A stretch of DNA of 64,000 nucleotides from Nostoc sp. B(2019) (GCF_010091925.1 NZ_WVID01000004.1:62001-126000); one strand, 5' to 3'. Positions 40,749 through 51,158 are shown, counted from the first letter of the stretch. Translations and numbers: made by a program. Notes: generated by a model from the letters alone, not told the origin.

Positions 40749-42956
40749 TCACAACAACTTGTCTGATGTAATTGGTAGGTCACGAATGCGTTTACCTGTG
40801 GCATGGTAAACGGCGTTAGATATGGCAGCGGCTACGCCAACAATTGGAAGTTCTCCAAGGCTTTTGGTTCCCAGAGTATTCACATAAGGATCGTGTTCTT
40901 CAACAAATTGCACTTCTATATTTGGGATATCTGCATGAACAGGAATCAGGTAATCTGAAAGGTTAGCATTAACTATTCTGCCTTGATTAGCATCCATTAC
41001 TGTCTTTTCCATCAGCGCCATGCCGATTCCCCAAGTAATCCCACCGATAACCTGACTCCGCGCTGTTTTGAAGTTGAGAATTCGCCCTGCACTATAAACG
41101 CCTACGCAACGTCTAATTTTGATTTCGCCTAACAATTCATCAACAGCAACTTCTACAAAAATTGCTCCAAAAGAGTGTTTGGAATACTGTTTGCTGTCTG
41201 GGTTGGGTGAGCTTTCCTCTGTGACTTCTAAACTCTCTAACCCGTGACGGCGCAGAATATCGGTGTAACTATCTCGCTTGGTGGGGTCTTGTTTTAAGAA
41301 TATTTGCCCCAATTCTACTGTAATATTTTCTAATTGAGATTCATATAGAGGAGAATTTGAATCTGCGATCGCCATTTGAATCATCTTCACCCGTGCTGCA
41401 CTAGCTGCTTTATGCACAGCAGGGGAAACACTAGCAACGGTGATTGAATTGCCTGCTATAGGAGCTTTGGGATGATTGCTATCACCTAGTTCAAACTGCA
41501 CCGACTGACTGGGTAAGCCTAATGCTTCAGCAGCTACTTGAGTCATTACTGTATAAGTACCTGTGCCAATGTCTTGCGTACCACTTTGGACTCGCACCTC
41601 TCCAGTGGCGAATATTTCTACCTTGACTGATGCAGGGCCCGCATGGCTGGGAAATGTAGCACTTGCCATTCCCCAACCAATCAAGAAATGATCATCGCGC
41701 ATCGAGCGAGGAACTGGGTTGCGTTTTGACCAACCAAAAATTTCTGCTCCCTGTTGATAACATTGTTTCAAAGATTTACTTGACCAAGTAAGTCCTGTGT
41801 GCGGATCGATATCTGCATGATTTCTCAGCCTTAGTTCAATTGGGTCAAGATTTAAAGTATACGCCAGTTCATCCATTGCTGATTCTAGAGCAAACATTCC
41901 TGGTGCTTCTCCTGGCGCTCGCATAAAGGTTGGTGTGCCGGCGTTGATACGAGCTAGGCGATATTTAACTTCCAAATTGGGACAGGCGTACATCATTGTT
42001 GTTGCTGCACCCACAGGTTCCACAAAGTCATCAAAGGGGGAAGTTAAGGATGTGCCAATGTGCGTAATAACGGTTAGTTTACCGTCTCTGGTTGCACCTA
42101 GGGTTAAGTGTTGTTGAGTTTGGGATCTGTACCCGCAAGAGGTGTACATTTGCGATCGCGTTACCACAACTTTCACTGGTCGCTTTACCTTGCGAGCTGC
42201 GATCGCGGCTAGGATAGTATGAGACTTCAGCAACGCTTTGCAGCCAAATCCTCCCCCTAAATATTTGGAAATAACTCGGACGTTTTCTGGAGGAATATTG
42301 AGGACGGCACAGATTCCCCGTTGTGTTGAAGAAATACCTTGAGTGGTTTCATATAGCGTTAAATTATCCCCCTCCCACATTGCTATAGTTGCAGAGGGTT
42401 CTAGGGGATTATGATGTTCCATTGGCGTCGTGTATACCTGCTCCATGAGAATATCTGCATGGGCTTTGCCAGATTCAACATCGCCTCTGGTAATTTTACC
42501 GGGCATGATGCCAAAAAATATTGATTCTGGCTCAAATATCTCTGCTTGTGCCATTGTGACTGTAGGCGGTGCTTCCTCGTAGATAATTTTTACCAGAGAG
42601 GCAGCGGTTTGGGCTTGTTCTAAAGTTTGGGCAACTACAATCCCCAGGTGTTGACCATCGTAGTAGATGTTATCGTCTTTTTCGGTTGGCTGAGGTTGTT
42701 GGGGAGAAAAGAAGGGTATTTTTACCAGAGATGGGGTTTGTTCGTAAGTAATAATATCTACCACACCAGGGGCGGCGGCGGCTGATGTGTCAATTTGGAG
42801 AACTTTGCCTTTTGCGATCGCACTAGTGAAAATCACTCCATAAACCAGATTATCTATTTGCACGTCAGCTGTGTAAGCTGCTTCTCCTGTAACTTTCAGC
42901 CTACCATCAACGCGATCCAGTGGCTTACCAACAATTCGGTGTTGCATATTTGTCAT
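40749..42956 (-). CDS. Xanthine dehydrogenase-family molybdopterin-binding subunit (YagR-like)
   Basis: It holds the molybdenum active site. GGGFGCKALLKSHTILAAIAARK (near residue 240, in pieces) and MRAPGEAPGMFALESAMDELA are molybdopterin-contact segments. The catalytic Glu is in TKSLGELPIVGVAAAI near the C-terminus. 735 aa matches single-subunit YagR-type proteins. Its partner subunits are at 30172-31693, about 9 kb away and on the other strand. The split is unusual, because these genes are normally contiguous. Confidence 0.9.
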   Translation of the reverse strand: MTNMQHRIVGKPLDRVDGRLKVTGEAAYTADVQIDNLVYGVIFTSAIAKGKVLQIDTSAAAAPGVVDIITYEQTPSLVKIPFFSPQQPQPTEKDDNIYYDGQHLGIVVAQTLEQAQTAASLVKIIYEEAPPTVTMAQAEIFEPESIFFGIMPGKITRGDVESGKAHADILMEQVYTTPMEHHNPLEPSATIAMWEGDNLTLYETTQGISSTQRGICAVLNIPPENVRVISKYLGGGFGCKALLKSHTILAAIAARKVKRPVKVVVTRSQMYTSCGYRSQTQQHLTLGATRDGKLTVITHIGTSLTSPFDDFVEPVGAATTMMYACPNLEVKYRLARINAGTPTFMRAPGEAPGMFALESAMDELAYTLNLDPIELRLRNHADIDPHTGLTWSSKSLKQCYQQGAEIFGWSKRNPVPRSMRDDHFLIGWGMASATFPSHAGPASVKVEIFATGEVRVQSGTQDIGTGTYTVMTQVAAEALGLPSQSVQFELGDSNHPKAPIAGNSITVASVSPAVHKAASAARVKMIQMAIADSNSPLYESQLENITVELGQIFLKQDPTKRDSYTDILRRHGLESLEVTEESSPNPDSKQYSKHSFGAIFVEVAVDELLGEIKIRRCVGVYSAGRILNFKTARSQVIGGITWGIGMALMEKTVMDANQGRIVNANLSDYLIPVHADIPNIEVQFVEEHDPYVNTLGTKSLGELPIVGVAAAISNAVYHATGKRIRDLPITSDKLL

Positions 42957-43139
42957 TGGTCATTTGTCAAGAGTTTTCCCCCTGCCCCTCCGCCCCTTTG
43001 CCCTTCTGCTCACCCGAATGGGTGAGAGACAATTCAGCCAATCAGGTGAACTAAATGGATGAAGTTAAGGTTTATGAAAAAGGGCACTCTCTTACTAAAG
43101 AGTATTGATTGCACTCATTCTAAATCTAATGATAAATCT

Positions 43140-43382
43140 ATGAAACTTGCACTTTTATTTGATTCTGCATTGATTATTACTTCTGTTGCCCTCATGCCTG
43201 GAATCTCTCACCCTCAAACAGCTACGAACAATAACTATATGGATGTTGCGGGTGCAATTAGTGATTGCAAAATAAATATTTCTAATTATGACAATACGCT
43301 TAGCAGTAATTTCACTAATGTTACCGATTTTAAACCCTTTGATTTACAAAGCAGGTCGTTATCCAGAGATTTTTCTAACTAA
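43140..43382 (+). CDS. Small exported hypothetical protein, 80 aa
   Basis: The ATG at 43140 opens a hydrophobic N-terminus (LALLFDSALIITSVALMP), a probable signal peptide. The mature part is short, Asn/Ser/Asp-rich and without a known motif. A longer frame from 43059 would add a leader lacking a good start context. A stand-alone gene with no close neighbour. Confidence 0.4.
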   Translation: MKLALLFDSALIITSVALMPGISHPQTATNNNYMDVAGAISDCKINISNYDNTLSSNFTNVTDFKPFDLQSRSLSRDFSN

Positions 43383-44191
43383 GTACAACTTTACATATAG
43401 CGTTTTCTAATCATCTGAGGTACAAATTTATCTGTGCTTCTTTGTGTATTTCGCTCAAGTGAGAATCGCTATATAAATTTTATTTATATCAGAATGGAAA
43501 AATTATATTTATCGCCCACGCTATTAAATTCATAATTGCAACTACCCTAGGACATATATTAAAAATGTATTCTTGATAACATTTTTATACTAGTATTTTT
43601 TATTACTTTAGATGTTTATATAGTCATCTATCATTTGACATATTATTTCAGAGTATTGAGTTATTGTAGCCATTTGCTAACAAACAACTAAGAACTTTTA
43701 TTGGATCCAATAAGTCAGAGAACCCTGACATTTGGATAAATATGCTGAATTATGTAGTTAATAAAAAATGATGTTAGCTAAGTAAATTTATATCCTCCTT
43801 TTAAAGACTGATAAAACTTATGGTAGGCTTTTTTTCGGCAAATACATTCATGGCAAGCATTTTCAGGTTTATTTAATAAGATGCTTGTATTATCAACATC
43901 CGAAGTTTTTCTGATGAGTGGGAGAAAATTGCTTTAAGTACAATAAATTACTCGTAAATATTATTACAATGTATAGTTTATAGGTTTATGTGTTTTATAT
44001 TCAAGTACAATTACGGCTACATTTTTTTATTGTTTATTAAAGAATAACTGCAATAACCGAGTTTTCTATTAGTGACTAAGTACTGTTAAACACCAAAATC
44101 TCTACCAAGTAATGTGATTACTGGATTAGATAAAGCATTGTGACAGTTAGGCTTGCCAAAAAATTAAACATTGAACATAGAGGTGCTAAAA
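43383..44191. other. Long AT-rich intergenic region without a gene
   Basis: About 800 bp, very AT-rich, with no supported open frame, RNA gene or clear repeat. It probably holds the promoter of the aminotransferase gene. GAGGTG lies 7 nt before its ATG at 44192. Confidence 0.5.
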
Positions 44192-45643
44192 ATGACTGAA
44201 TTGCTTGCCTTGGGTGCGAAACAAAAGCAAGAATCAACCCAATTGCCGCTGTTTGCAGAAATTGACAGCTTTTGGGACAAAGAAATTAAACCTTTGTTTA
44301 CAGATGAGTCTCTATGTTTCAAGGTGAAAATTCGTAACGGAAACCATATCAAGTACGTCAACTTGGATAATGGAGCAACAACCACTCCCTTTGCAACGCT
44401 TAAGCAGCATGTAGATGAGATGCTTGATACTTATGGTAGCGTCCATCGAGGCTCTGGGCAAAAGTCTATTATTACTACGCGAGAATATGATGCAAGCCGA
44501 GATGTTATTCGAGACTTTGTAGGGTCATCATCACAGAACTATGTAATCTTTGCCAAGAATACGACAGAAGCAATTAATGGAGCTGCTACACTCTGGGCGA
44601 AAAAACCTGGCAAAATCTTAGTCTCTGATATTGAGCATTCATCAAACTTGCTACCTTGGGTAACTAGAGACGAAGTTGTTCAGTACAGAACCCAACCGGA
44701 TGGGAGTGTGAGCATCGCTGAAATTGAGGAGATTTTCAAGGCACACGAAAATCTCCCCGAAGCAGAGCAAATCAAGTTACTAACCATTACAGGCGCTTCA
44801 ACAATTACAGGTTACAGACCACCTATTTATGAAATTGCGGCTTTAGCACATCGGTATGGTGCGAAGATGTTTGCTGACGTGTGTCAGTTAATCCAGCATG
44901 AACGGGTAGATATGCGTGCAGATGATGACCCATGTCATTTGGATTTTGTAGCTTTTTCTGGGCATAAAATGTATGCTCCTTATGGAACAGGGGTTTTGCT
45001 GGGGCCGAAGGAGTTTTTTGATAGCTCCTATCCTTATCAAATCGGTGGTGGAAACCTGCCTTATATTACCAGAAACCTAGAGATAAAGCGTTTTTACACA
45101 GAACGGGCACATGACCCCGGAACACCAAACGCAATGGGTGCGATCGCTATTGCTAAAGCAATTCAAATTATAGAGGAACTTGGACGCGATCGCATTGCGG
45201 AATACGAACACTCTCTAGTTGAATTCACATTTACACGGCTGAAGCTAATTCCTGGTGTGAGAGTACATATCTCAGGAGAGAATATAGCCCACGTCATACC
45301 CTTTGACATTGATGGGTTTGACGGACGTTTAGTAGCAGAGATTCTGGCACAAGAATACGGTATTGGGGTTCGGGCTGGGGCTTTCTGCACTTATGAATAT
45401 ATTCGCAAACTCAAGAGTATTTCTGACGAACAAGACTGCGAGATTGCTAAAGAAGTAGAGAGCGGAATTACACGTAACATTCCTAGCATTATCCGGGCAA
45501 GCTTTGCTGTGTATAATACATTGGAAGATTGCGATCGCTTTATTGATGCGATTTCGGAAATAGCCCGGCATGGATTGGATTACTATTTGCCTTCCTACAA
45601 ACAAGATGAAATGACTGGTGTTTGGGGTGTGATAGACAAGTAG
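44192..45643 (+). CDS. Class-V aminotransferase (cysteine desulfurase/selenocysteine lyase-like)
   Basis: It is a PLP enzyme of the NifS/SufS/Csd type. The PLP lysine is in FVAFSGHKMYAPYGTG (near residue 252). ITGASTITGYRPPI and HRGSGQKSIITT are substrate-site segments. The ATG at 44192 has GAGGTG upstream, so I prefer it to a TTG at 44171. 483 aa is somewhat long because of an N-terminal extension. Next to a sulfite-oxidase-like protein and a TauE/SafE permease, a role in sulfur handling is plausible. Isopenicillin-N-epimerase-like activity is an alternative. Confidence 0.85.
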   Translation: MTELLALGAKQKQESTQLPLFAEIDSFWDKEIKPLFTDESLCFKVKIRNGNHIKYVNLDNGATTTPFATLKQHVDEMLDTYGSVHRGSGQKSIITTREYDASRDVIRDFVGSSSQNYVIFAKNTTEAINGAATLWAKKPGKILVSDIEHSSNLLPWVTRDEVVQYRTQPDGSVSIAEIEEIFKAHENLPEAEQIKLLTITGASTITGYRPPIYEIAALAHRYGAKMFADVCQLIQHERVDMRADDDPCHLDFVAFSGHKMYAPYGTGVLLGPKEFFDSSYPYQIGGGNLPYITRNLEIKRFYTERAHDPGTPNAMGAIAIAKAIQIIEELGRDRIAEYEHSLVEFTFTRLKLIPGVRVHISGENIAHVIPFDIDGFDGRLVAEILAQEYGIGVRAGAFCTYEYIRKLKSISDEQDCEIAKEVESGITRNIPSIIRASFAVYNTLEDCDRFIDAISEIARHGLDYYLPSYKQDEMTGVWGVIDK

Positions 45644-45749
45644 TCTTACCTCTTCTTCCCGCCAAAATTGATGTTTGTTAATCATCTCAGGTAGCAGAGG
45701 TAGACTTTCAACTCCTTTGCTACTTCCTTATTCTATGTGCCTTAATTAC

Positions 45750-45823
45750 GTTAGCGCTGCGCTATCGCTAACGCTTCGCCATCGAGCGTTATTACGAATT
45801 ACGAATTACGAATTACGAATTAC
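45750..45823. repeat. Inverted repeat and ATTACGA heptanucleotide tandem repeat
   Basis: CGTTAGCG/CGCTAACG flank a 8-nt loop at 45750-45773. 45791-45823 holds 4.7 copies of ATTACGA. Heptanucleotide repeats of this kind are typical of Nostoc and Anabaena chromosomes. Confidence 0.75.
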
Positions 45824-45838
45824 AAGGGGGGTAACAGC

Positions 45839-47143
45839 TTGAGCGATGAAAACCTCTTTGACCAGGAGGATTACCTACAAGCACGGGTTGATGAATACAT
45901 TTGGCAAAAAAGCTCAGATGCAGGTATCACGCGCCAGCGCTTTCTGCAAATACTAGCCACGATGGTTGGAGCAACAGCCATTGGAGGCTTAGCTAAACCT
46001 GCACCTGCTCACAGTCAGACAAGCAAATCAAATCTGTCAACCTCTGCTACTGTCAAACCTAAAGGCAGTAGAATAATTAAGCCATTGCCACCAGGATATA
46101 TCTCTCATAGCAAAGGCACATTAGAGATGAACTGGGAAGCGATGTATGAGCGTGGCTATCTAGTACCAAACAATTGGTTTTACGTTCATAGTCGCAATAC
46201 GCCTCCTCCTTTTGACCCATCTACTTGGCGCTTGCACATTCAAGGAACTGGCGTTTCCACACCTTGCGAATTCTCTTACGATGAAATCATCACTATGCCA
46301 TCCATTTCAGTCACTTGTGCTATTGAGTGTGCTGCTAATGGTCGGCGCTTCTTTGAAGAGGCTTATAACAAGCCACTTTCTGGAACAAAGTGGCGGCTCG
46401 GCGCTATTGGTGTGGCTGAGTGGACTGGTGTACCACTTAGTATATTATTTGAGCGAGCTGGACTGAAATCTACTGCAAGAGATGTACTAGTTGAGGGCGG
46501 AGATTTAGATTCGCTGAACTCAAAGCAATCCAAGTTCAGTAGTGTAGTTCCCATTACAAAGGCATTAGCAGATAACTCGCTCCTTGTCTATGCAATGAAC
46601 GGGGAACCATTACCTCCAGACCACGGTCAGCCATGTCGTGCTTTATTTCCTGGTTGGGGAGGAAACGCTAACGTTAAATGGATTGAGCGAATTGAGGTTT
46701 CTGAAACACCAATATACACCCAATGGGTGCTAGAGCAGATGGTACTGGTTGGCGCAGATTACCCAGCTATCTCTCCATATAAAGGTAAAGTGATTACGTA
46801 CCAAAATGTTAAGAGCGCCTTTGAGTTAGCTTGGCCAGCTACACTTGCTGCTAAACCGTATCTACTGCGCGGACGTTCTTGGTCTGGAAAAGGGAAGATT
46901 GTGCGTGTGGAAGTCAGCTTAGATGGTGGTAAAACCTGGCAATTTGCACGTTTGAGAGAACCAAATTTTCCATTTGCGTGGGTTCGCTGGGACATTGAAT
47001 GGAACCCAATTCCTGGAGAGTATTCTCTCCAAGCTCGTGCTACTGATAATTTGGGTAACACACAGCCTACTACGGTTCCGTGGAATGATTCTGGGTTGCT
47101 CTACGGAGGCGTTGTTAGCCATCCGGTAACAGTACACGGTTAG
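45839..47143 (+). CDS. Sulfite-oxidase-like molybdopterin oxidoreductase, 434 aa
   Basis: The TTG start at 45839 is preceded by GGGGGGT 8 nt upstream. A hydrophobic N-terminal segment (FLQILATMVGATAIGG, after TRQR) acts as a signal. Only one Arg pair element is present, so export by Tat is not certain. The molybdopterin domain has VTCAIECAANGRRFFEEA, with the Mo-ligand Cys, near residue 165. The C-terminal domain (VEVSLDGGKTWQFARL) is the Mo-co dimerisation domain. It is followed by a TauE/SafE permease gene. Confidence 0.85.
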   Translation: MSDENLFDQEDYLQARVDEYIWQKSSDAGITRQRFLQILATMVGATAIGGLAKPAPAHSQTSKSNLSTSATVKPKGSRIIKPLPPGYISHSKGTLEMNWEAMYERGYLVPNNWFYVHSRNTPPPFDPSTWRLHIQGTGVSTPCEFSYDEIITMPSISVTCAIECAANGRRFFEEAYNKPLSGTKWRLGAIGVAEWTGVPLSILFERAGLKSTARDVLVEGGDLDSLNSKQSKFSSVVPITKALADNSLLVYAMNGEPLPPDHGQPCRALFPGWGGNANVKWIERIEVSETPIYTQWVLEQMVLVGADYPAISPYKGKVITYQNVKSAFELAWPATLAAKPYLLRGRSWSGKGKIVRVEVSLDGGKTWQFARLREPNFPFAWVRWDIEWNPIPGEYSLQARATDNLGNTQPTTVPWNDSGLLYGGVVSHPVTVHG

Positions 47144-47287
47144 CAAGCATATTTTGTTCGTAGTGTTCGCGTAGCGTCTCGCAGAGAGCGATTCATCGCT
47201 CTATATGAAGGTTTTAAAGGGCTATAGCCGCTGATTACGAGCTAAAAAACTCGATTACATTCATTAGTTCTTTGATAAAACCTATTT

Positions 47288-48097
47288 ATGAATGATTTTA
47301 GTTGGTTGATTTTAGTAGCTGGGGGCTTAATATCTGGAGTCATCGCTGGGCTTTTAGGAATAGGCGGCGGTATTATCACAATTCCTCTTCTAGTCACTCT
47401 AGGTTATACACCAGTTCAAGCGATCGCTACTAGTAGCCTTGCGATTGTGATTACTTCAATTTCTGGAAGTATACAAAATTGGTGGATGGGCTACTTTGAC
47501 TTTAAACGCGTTATTTACTTAGGAATTCCAGCTTTTTTCACTACTGGAATAGGAGTTTATTTCGCCAATAAAATTCCATCACATATAATACTCTTTTCAT
47601 TTGGCATCATACTACTCGCTAATATCTATTTGATAGACCTTCGCAAACAACTGGCTTCCAAAGAAGCAGAGAATTCAGCACCAGTATTAGAAGGAGAGAG
47701 TGCAGCACTAGCATTTAACCCATTACTTACCAAACTTGGCACTGGAGGAGCAGCAGGAATTTTGGCAGGTTTGTTTGGCTTAGGTGGTGGGACGATTATG
47801 GTTCCGCTGCAAATATTGCTCTTGGGAGAAGAAATTAAAGTAGCAATTCAAACTAGTTTAGGCGTTATTGTCATCACTGCTTTGGCTGCCTGCACAGGAC
47901 ACACACTAGAGGGAAATATTCTGTTTATTCAAGGTATAATTTTGGGATGCGGAGGTCTTGTAGGTGTTCAGATGAGTACTCGCACACTGCCAAAAATACC
48001 AGATTCCGTTGTTAGCCTTGCACTTCGTATTTTCTTAGGAATCCTATCAATTTATATTTTTTGGGAAGCCTGGATAACTTATCAACTCGTAGCTTAA
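47288..48097 (+). CDS. TauE/SafE-family sulfite/anion exporter, 269 aa
   Basis: About eight transmembrane helices are visible. The repeated GLLGIGGGIITIPLLV (near residue 20) and AGLFGLGGGTIMVPLQI (near 168) are the duplicated TauE motifs. The protein exports sulfite or related organosulfur anions across the plasma membrane. The gene follows the sulfite-oxidase-like gene by 144 bp, so oxidation and export of sulfite may be linked (inference). Confidence 0.85.
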   Translation: MNDFSWLILVAGGLISGVIAGLLGIGGGIITIPLLVTLGYTPVQAIATSSLAIVITSISGSIQNWWMGYFDFKRVIYLGIPAFFTTGIGVYFANKIPSHIILFSFGIILLANIYLIDLRKQLASKEAENSAPVLEGESAALAFNPLLTKLGTGGAAGILAGLFGLGGGTIMVPLQILLLGEEIKVAIQTSLGVIVITALAACTGHTLEGNILFIQGIILGCGGLVGVQMSTRTLPKIPDSVVSLALRIFLGILSIYIFWEAWITYQLVA

Positions 48098-48113
48098 AAA
48101 TTCCTCAGATATC

Positions 48114-48145
48114 AGATTCCCGAATTCTGGAAAAGTCGGGAATCT
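48114..48145. repeat. Palindrome AGATTCCCGAA/GTCGGGAATCT
   Basis: The third member of the palindrome group at 33299 and 40708. It lies 17 bp after the TauE/SafE gene and may terminate it. Confidence 0.6.
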
Positions 48146-48511
48146 TGTTGTTGCGTTAAGTATACAGCAGATAACATTACAATTCATAAATGTTATCTAG
48201 AAAACAGGTAACTGAATGAATGTAAGTTTTATGGCGATCGCCAAAACCATCCATCATAAAAAACTAAGTAGATTGTGTTTATTTACATTATAAAATATAT
48301 TTAGAACACAGTATATCCAATTACATAAAATTTCATAAGCATAGGAGCAGCATATAAAAAAACCTTATTAACAAGTCATGTCAAATGTTTCACCATCCAA
48401 AAAATCAGCAAAGCTTAGTTTGTAGCTGCTACCTCCAAAAGGAAGGCTGCATTGAGCTACAAAAAACAATAGTTTGGGGAAACGTCAAATAGAAGTAGAG
48501 CCGATTACTAA
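48146..48511. other. Intergenic region upstream of the AAA-GGDEF gene
   Basis: 366 bp, AT-rich, with no supported gene. It must hold the promoter of the AAA-GGDEF gene. I see no clear operator. Confidence 0.5.
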
Positions 48512-50527
48512 ATGACTATAGATGAAGTAGTACAGCTACTAAAAGCCAGTCAAGCAACCGGTTTAACGACACTCCAAGAAATGATTTTGCGTGCTTCGTG
48601 GGAAGGAAAGACTTACACCAGTATAGCGCTGGAAGCACACTACGGAGAGGAGCGTGTTAGGAAAGTTGCTTCTAATTTATGGCAATTGCTAAGTAATTTT
48701 TGGCAGGAACCTATCAATAAATCTAACTTCCGTCAAACTTTAGAAAACCGCAGTCTTAGTCAAACATATCAGCAATTAATTCAAGAATTCAACCGAGCAG
48801 CCACAGCCATATCCTTAGAATTTCCCAGCGGCCCAGTATCCCTTGATTCCAGATTTTACATCCCTCGTCCGCCAATTGAAGAACTTGCCTACGCACAAAT
48901 AGCTGAACGAGGGAGTGTCGTCTGCATTAAAGCTAGCAAGAAGATGGGGAAAAGCTCATTGATATTACGACTGCTCGCACACGCTAACAATCAAGGCTTT
49001 CGCACCGTAAGTTTGGACTTTCAGCAAGCAGACAGCGCGGTATTTGCTAACTTGGATAAATTTTTGCGGTGGTTGTGTGCAAATATTAGTCGGGAATTAC
49101 AGCTAGAACCAAAACTCAATGATTATTGGGACGAGGAAATGGGTAGCAAAGTTAGTTGCTCCATCTATTTCCAAAAGTATTTGTTATCCACTTTGGAAAG
49201 TCCGCTTGTCTTAGTATTAAATGAAGTAGATTGTGTATTTGAGTATCCAGAAATTGCTGGGGATTTTTTGCCATTAGTGCGCTCTTGGCATGAACAAGCC
49301 AAACATATAGAAATTTGGCAAAAACTGCGTCTTGTTTTGGTATACTCAACAGAAATTATTGTTCCTCTCAAACTGACTCAATCACCATTTAATATCGGTT
49401 TGCCAATTAAGCTGCTCCCATTTACAAAAGAACAGGTGCAAGATTTAGCACAACGTCATGGATTAGATTGGAAAGATGGTAATGATGCTGAAAGTTTGAT
49501 GGCAATGGTTGGAGGACATCCTTATTTAATTCGACTCGCTTTGTATCATCTTATGGGTAAAGGGGGTTTAGAGAGAGATTTACAACAGCTATTGCAGCAA
49601 GCACCCACAGAAGCGGGAATTTATAACGAGTATTTAAGGCGGTATTTATTAAAACTACGAGAGGAGCCGGAATTAGCAGGGGCTTTTTATCAAGTAATTA
49701 ATGCTACGGCTAATATGAAAATAGAGCCAGAACTAGCATATAAATTACAGAGCTTGGGGTTAATTAATTTAGAAAGCGATCGCTATACTCCTACATGTGA
49801 GTTGTATCGTTTGTATTTTCGAGAACAACTCACAACAACTGAGGATTTTAGCAATGCTCGTGTTGAACAGTTGAAAAAAGAGAACCAACAATTGCGTGTT
49901 CTTTCTAACTTAGATGAACTAACGCAATTAGCCAATCGCCACTACTTTCATACATACTTGCAAATTGAGTGGCAAAGATTCGCTCGCGAGCATACCACGC
50001 ACACACTACGCGAGTATATGCCCATATCCTTGATTTTGTGCGATATCGACTATTTCAAAATTTACAACAAAATCTACGGTAATTCCGCAGGAGATGAGTG
50101 TTTGCGACAAATCGCTAATACTATCAAAAACTGCGTAAAGCGCCCACTTGGTAGTAGCAGTTTCTCGTATACTAAGAGTACTTACTCTGCTACTAATGCG
50201 ATCGCAATTTCCCAGATGACAGATTGCAACGACGAAAACACGGTGTTAGTGGCTCGCTACGGTGGTGAAGAATTTGCCATTCTCGCCCATGCAGATCTTA
50301 CAGCTGCTATGTCTGTTGCCGAACACATTCGAGAGCAAGTAAAAGCTTTGGCAATTAAGTGTGAGTATCCTGGGATAGGTGGTTTGCCCGCTGCTGTTTT
50401 AACTGTCAGCTTAGGTGTGGCTAGCGTCATTCCCACAGGAGAAACCGAGCCTGTGACTCTAGTTAATGCAGCCGAAGAAGCGCTACATCAAGCCAAAAGA
50501 CAGGGACGCGATCGCGTTTCCAGCTAA
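48512..50527 (+). CDS. AAA-like ATPase with C-terminal GGDEF domain (vMAP-type N-terminus)
   Basis: Residues 1-80 form an HTH-like segment (TTLQEMILRASWEGKTYTSIALEAHYGEERV) of the kind before AAA_35/vWA-MoxR-associated NTPases. Residues 110-430 have the AAA_35 pattern: RPPIEELAYAQIAERGSVV, Walker A KASKKMGKSSL and SPLVLVLNEVD. Residues 470-670 carry GGDEF signature RYGGEEFAILAHA, so a diguanylate cyclase is likely active. The fusion would couple a conflict-type sensor to c-di-GMP synthesis. A monocistronic gene of 671 aa. Confidence 0.8.
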   Translation: MTIDEVVQLLKASQATGLTTLQEMILRASWEGKTYTSIALEAHYGEERVRKVASNLWQLLSNFWQEPINKSNFRQTLENRSLSQTYQQLIQEFNRAATAISLEFPSGPVSLDSRFYIPRPPIEELAYAQIAERGSVVCIKASKKMGKSSLILRLLAHANNQGFRTVSLDFQQADSAVFANLDKFLRWLCANISRELQLEPKLNDYWDEEMGSKVSCSIYFQKYLLSTLESPLVLVLNEVDCVFEYPEIAGDFLPLVRSWHEQAKHIEIWQKLRLVLVYSTEIIVPLKLTQSPFNIGLPIKLLPFTKEQVQDLAQRHGLDWKDGNDAESLMAMVGGHPYLIRLALYHLMGKGGLERDLQQLLQQAPTEAGIYNEYLRRYLLKLREEPELAGAFYQVINATANMKIEPELAYKLQSLGLINLESDRYTPTCELYRLYFREQLTTTEDFSNARVEQLKKENQQLRVLSNLDELTQLANRHYFHTYLQIEWQRFAREHTTHTLREYMPISLILCDIDYFKIYNKIYGNSAGDECLRQIANTIKNCVKRPLGSSSFSYTKSTYSATNAIAISQMTDCNDENTVLVARYGGEEFAILAHADLTAAMSVAEHIREQVKALAIKCEYPGIGGLPAAVLTVSLGVASVIPTGETEPVTLVNAAEEALHQAKRQGRDRVSS

Positions 50528-50723
50528 ATTAGAGTCAGGCAAACTCGATACCAAATCTCAAAATCCACCTAAAGCTTGACTAAACACCTATTAATAAAAT
50601 ATGATGTTAGATTGTCTGTCTAATTCCTGCTCGGATCAGGTAGACATACTACAAAAGCAGGCAAAAGCATCTCTATAAGAGAAAAAAGCCAGCTACCTGT
50701 ACGGCAACCTCAAGGACAATTCC

Positions 50724-51128
50724 ATGACCTACGCAATTATTGAAACTGGCGGTAAACAATTACGAGTAGAGCCAGGGCGGTTTTACGACATTGAACTGCT
50801 GACAACCGAACCAGACGAGAAAGTTACAATAGAATCGGTATTATTCGTGCAGCACGACGGCGAAGTCACCATTGGACAGCCGCTAGTAACAGGTGCAACT
50901 GTAGAAGGGACAGTACTACGACATTTCAGAGGTCGTAAAGTCCTGGTATACAAAATGAAGCCGAAAAAGAAGACCCGCAAAAAACGGGGGCATCGTCAAG
51001 AAATTACCAGACTCATGATTAACTCCATTACCCTTAATGGTACGGTGTTCGCCGCAGAAGCAGCAGCAACGGACGAAGCGCCTGTTGTTGATAACACTCC
51101 TGTTGAAGTTGAAGCCGCTGCTGAATAA
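50724..51128 (+). CDS. rplU: 50S ribosomal protein L21
   Basis: The protein has the L21 signature, [16 protein letters not shown] at the start and [17 protein letters not shown] (in pieces) for rRNA binding. The C-terminus has an Ala/Glu-rich tail of about 20 residues, common in cyanobacteria. Followed by rpmA after 30 bp, as in nearly all bacteria. Standard length plus tail, 134 aa. Confidence 0.95.
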   Translation: MTYAIIETGGKQLRVEPGRFYDIELLTTEPDEKVTIESVLFVQHDGEVTIGQPLVTGATVEGTVLRHFRGRKVLVYKMKPKKKTRKKRGHRQEITRLMINSITLNGTVFAAEAAATDEAPVVDNTPVEVEAAAE

Positions 51129-51158
51129 TAGAAATAAGTAAATAGATAAGAGGAAATC

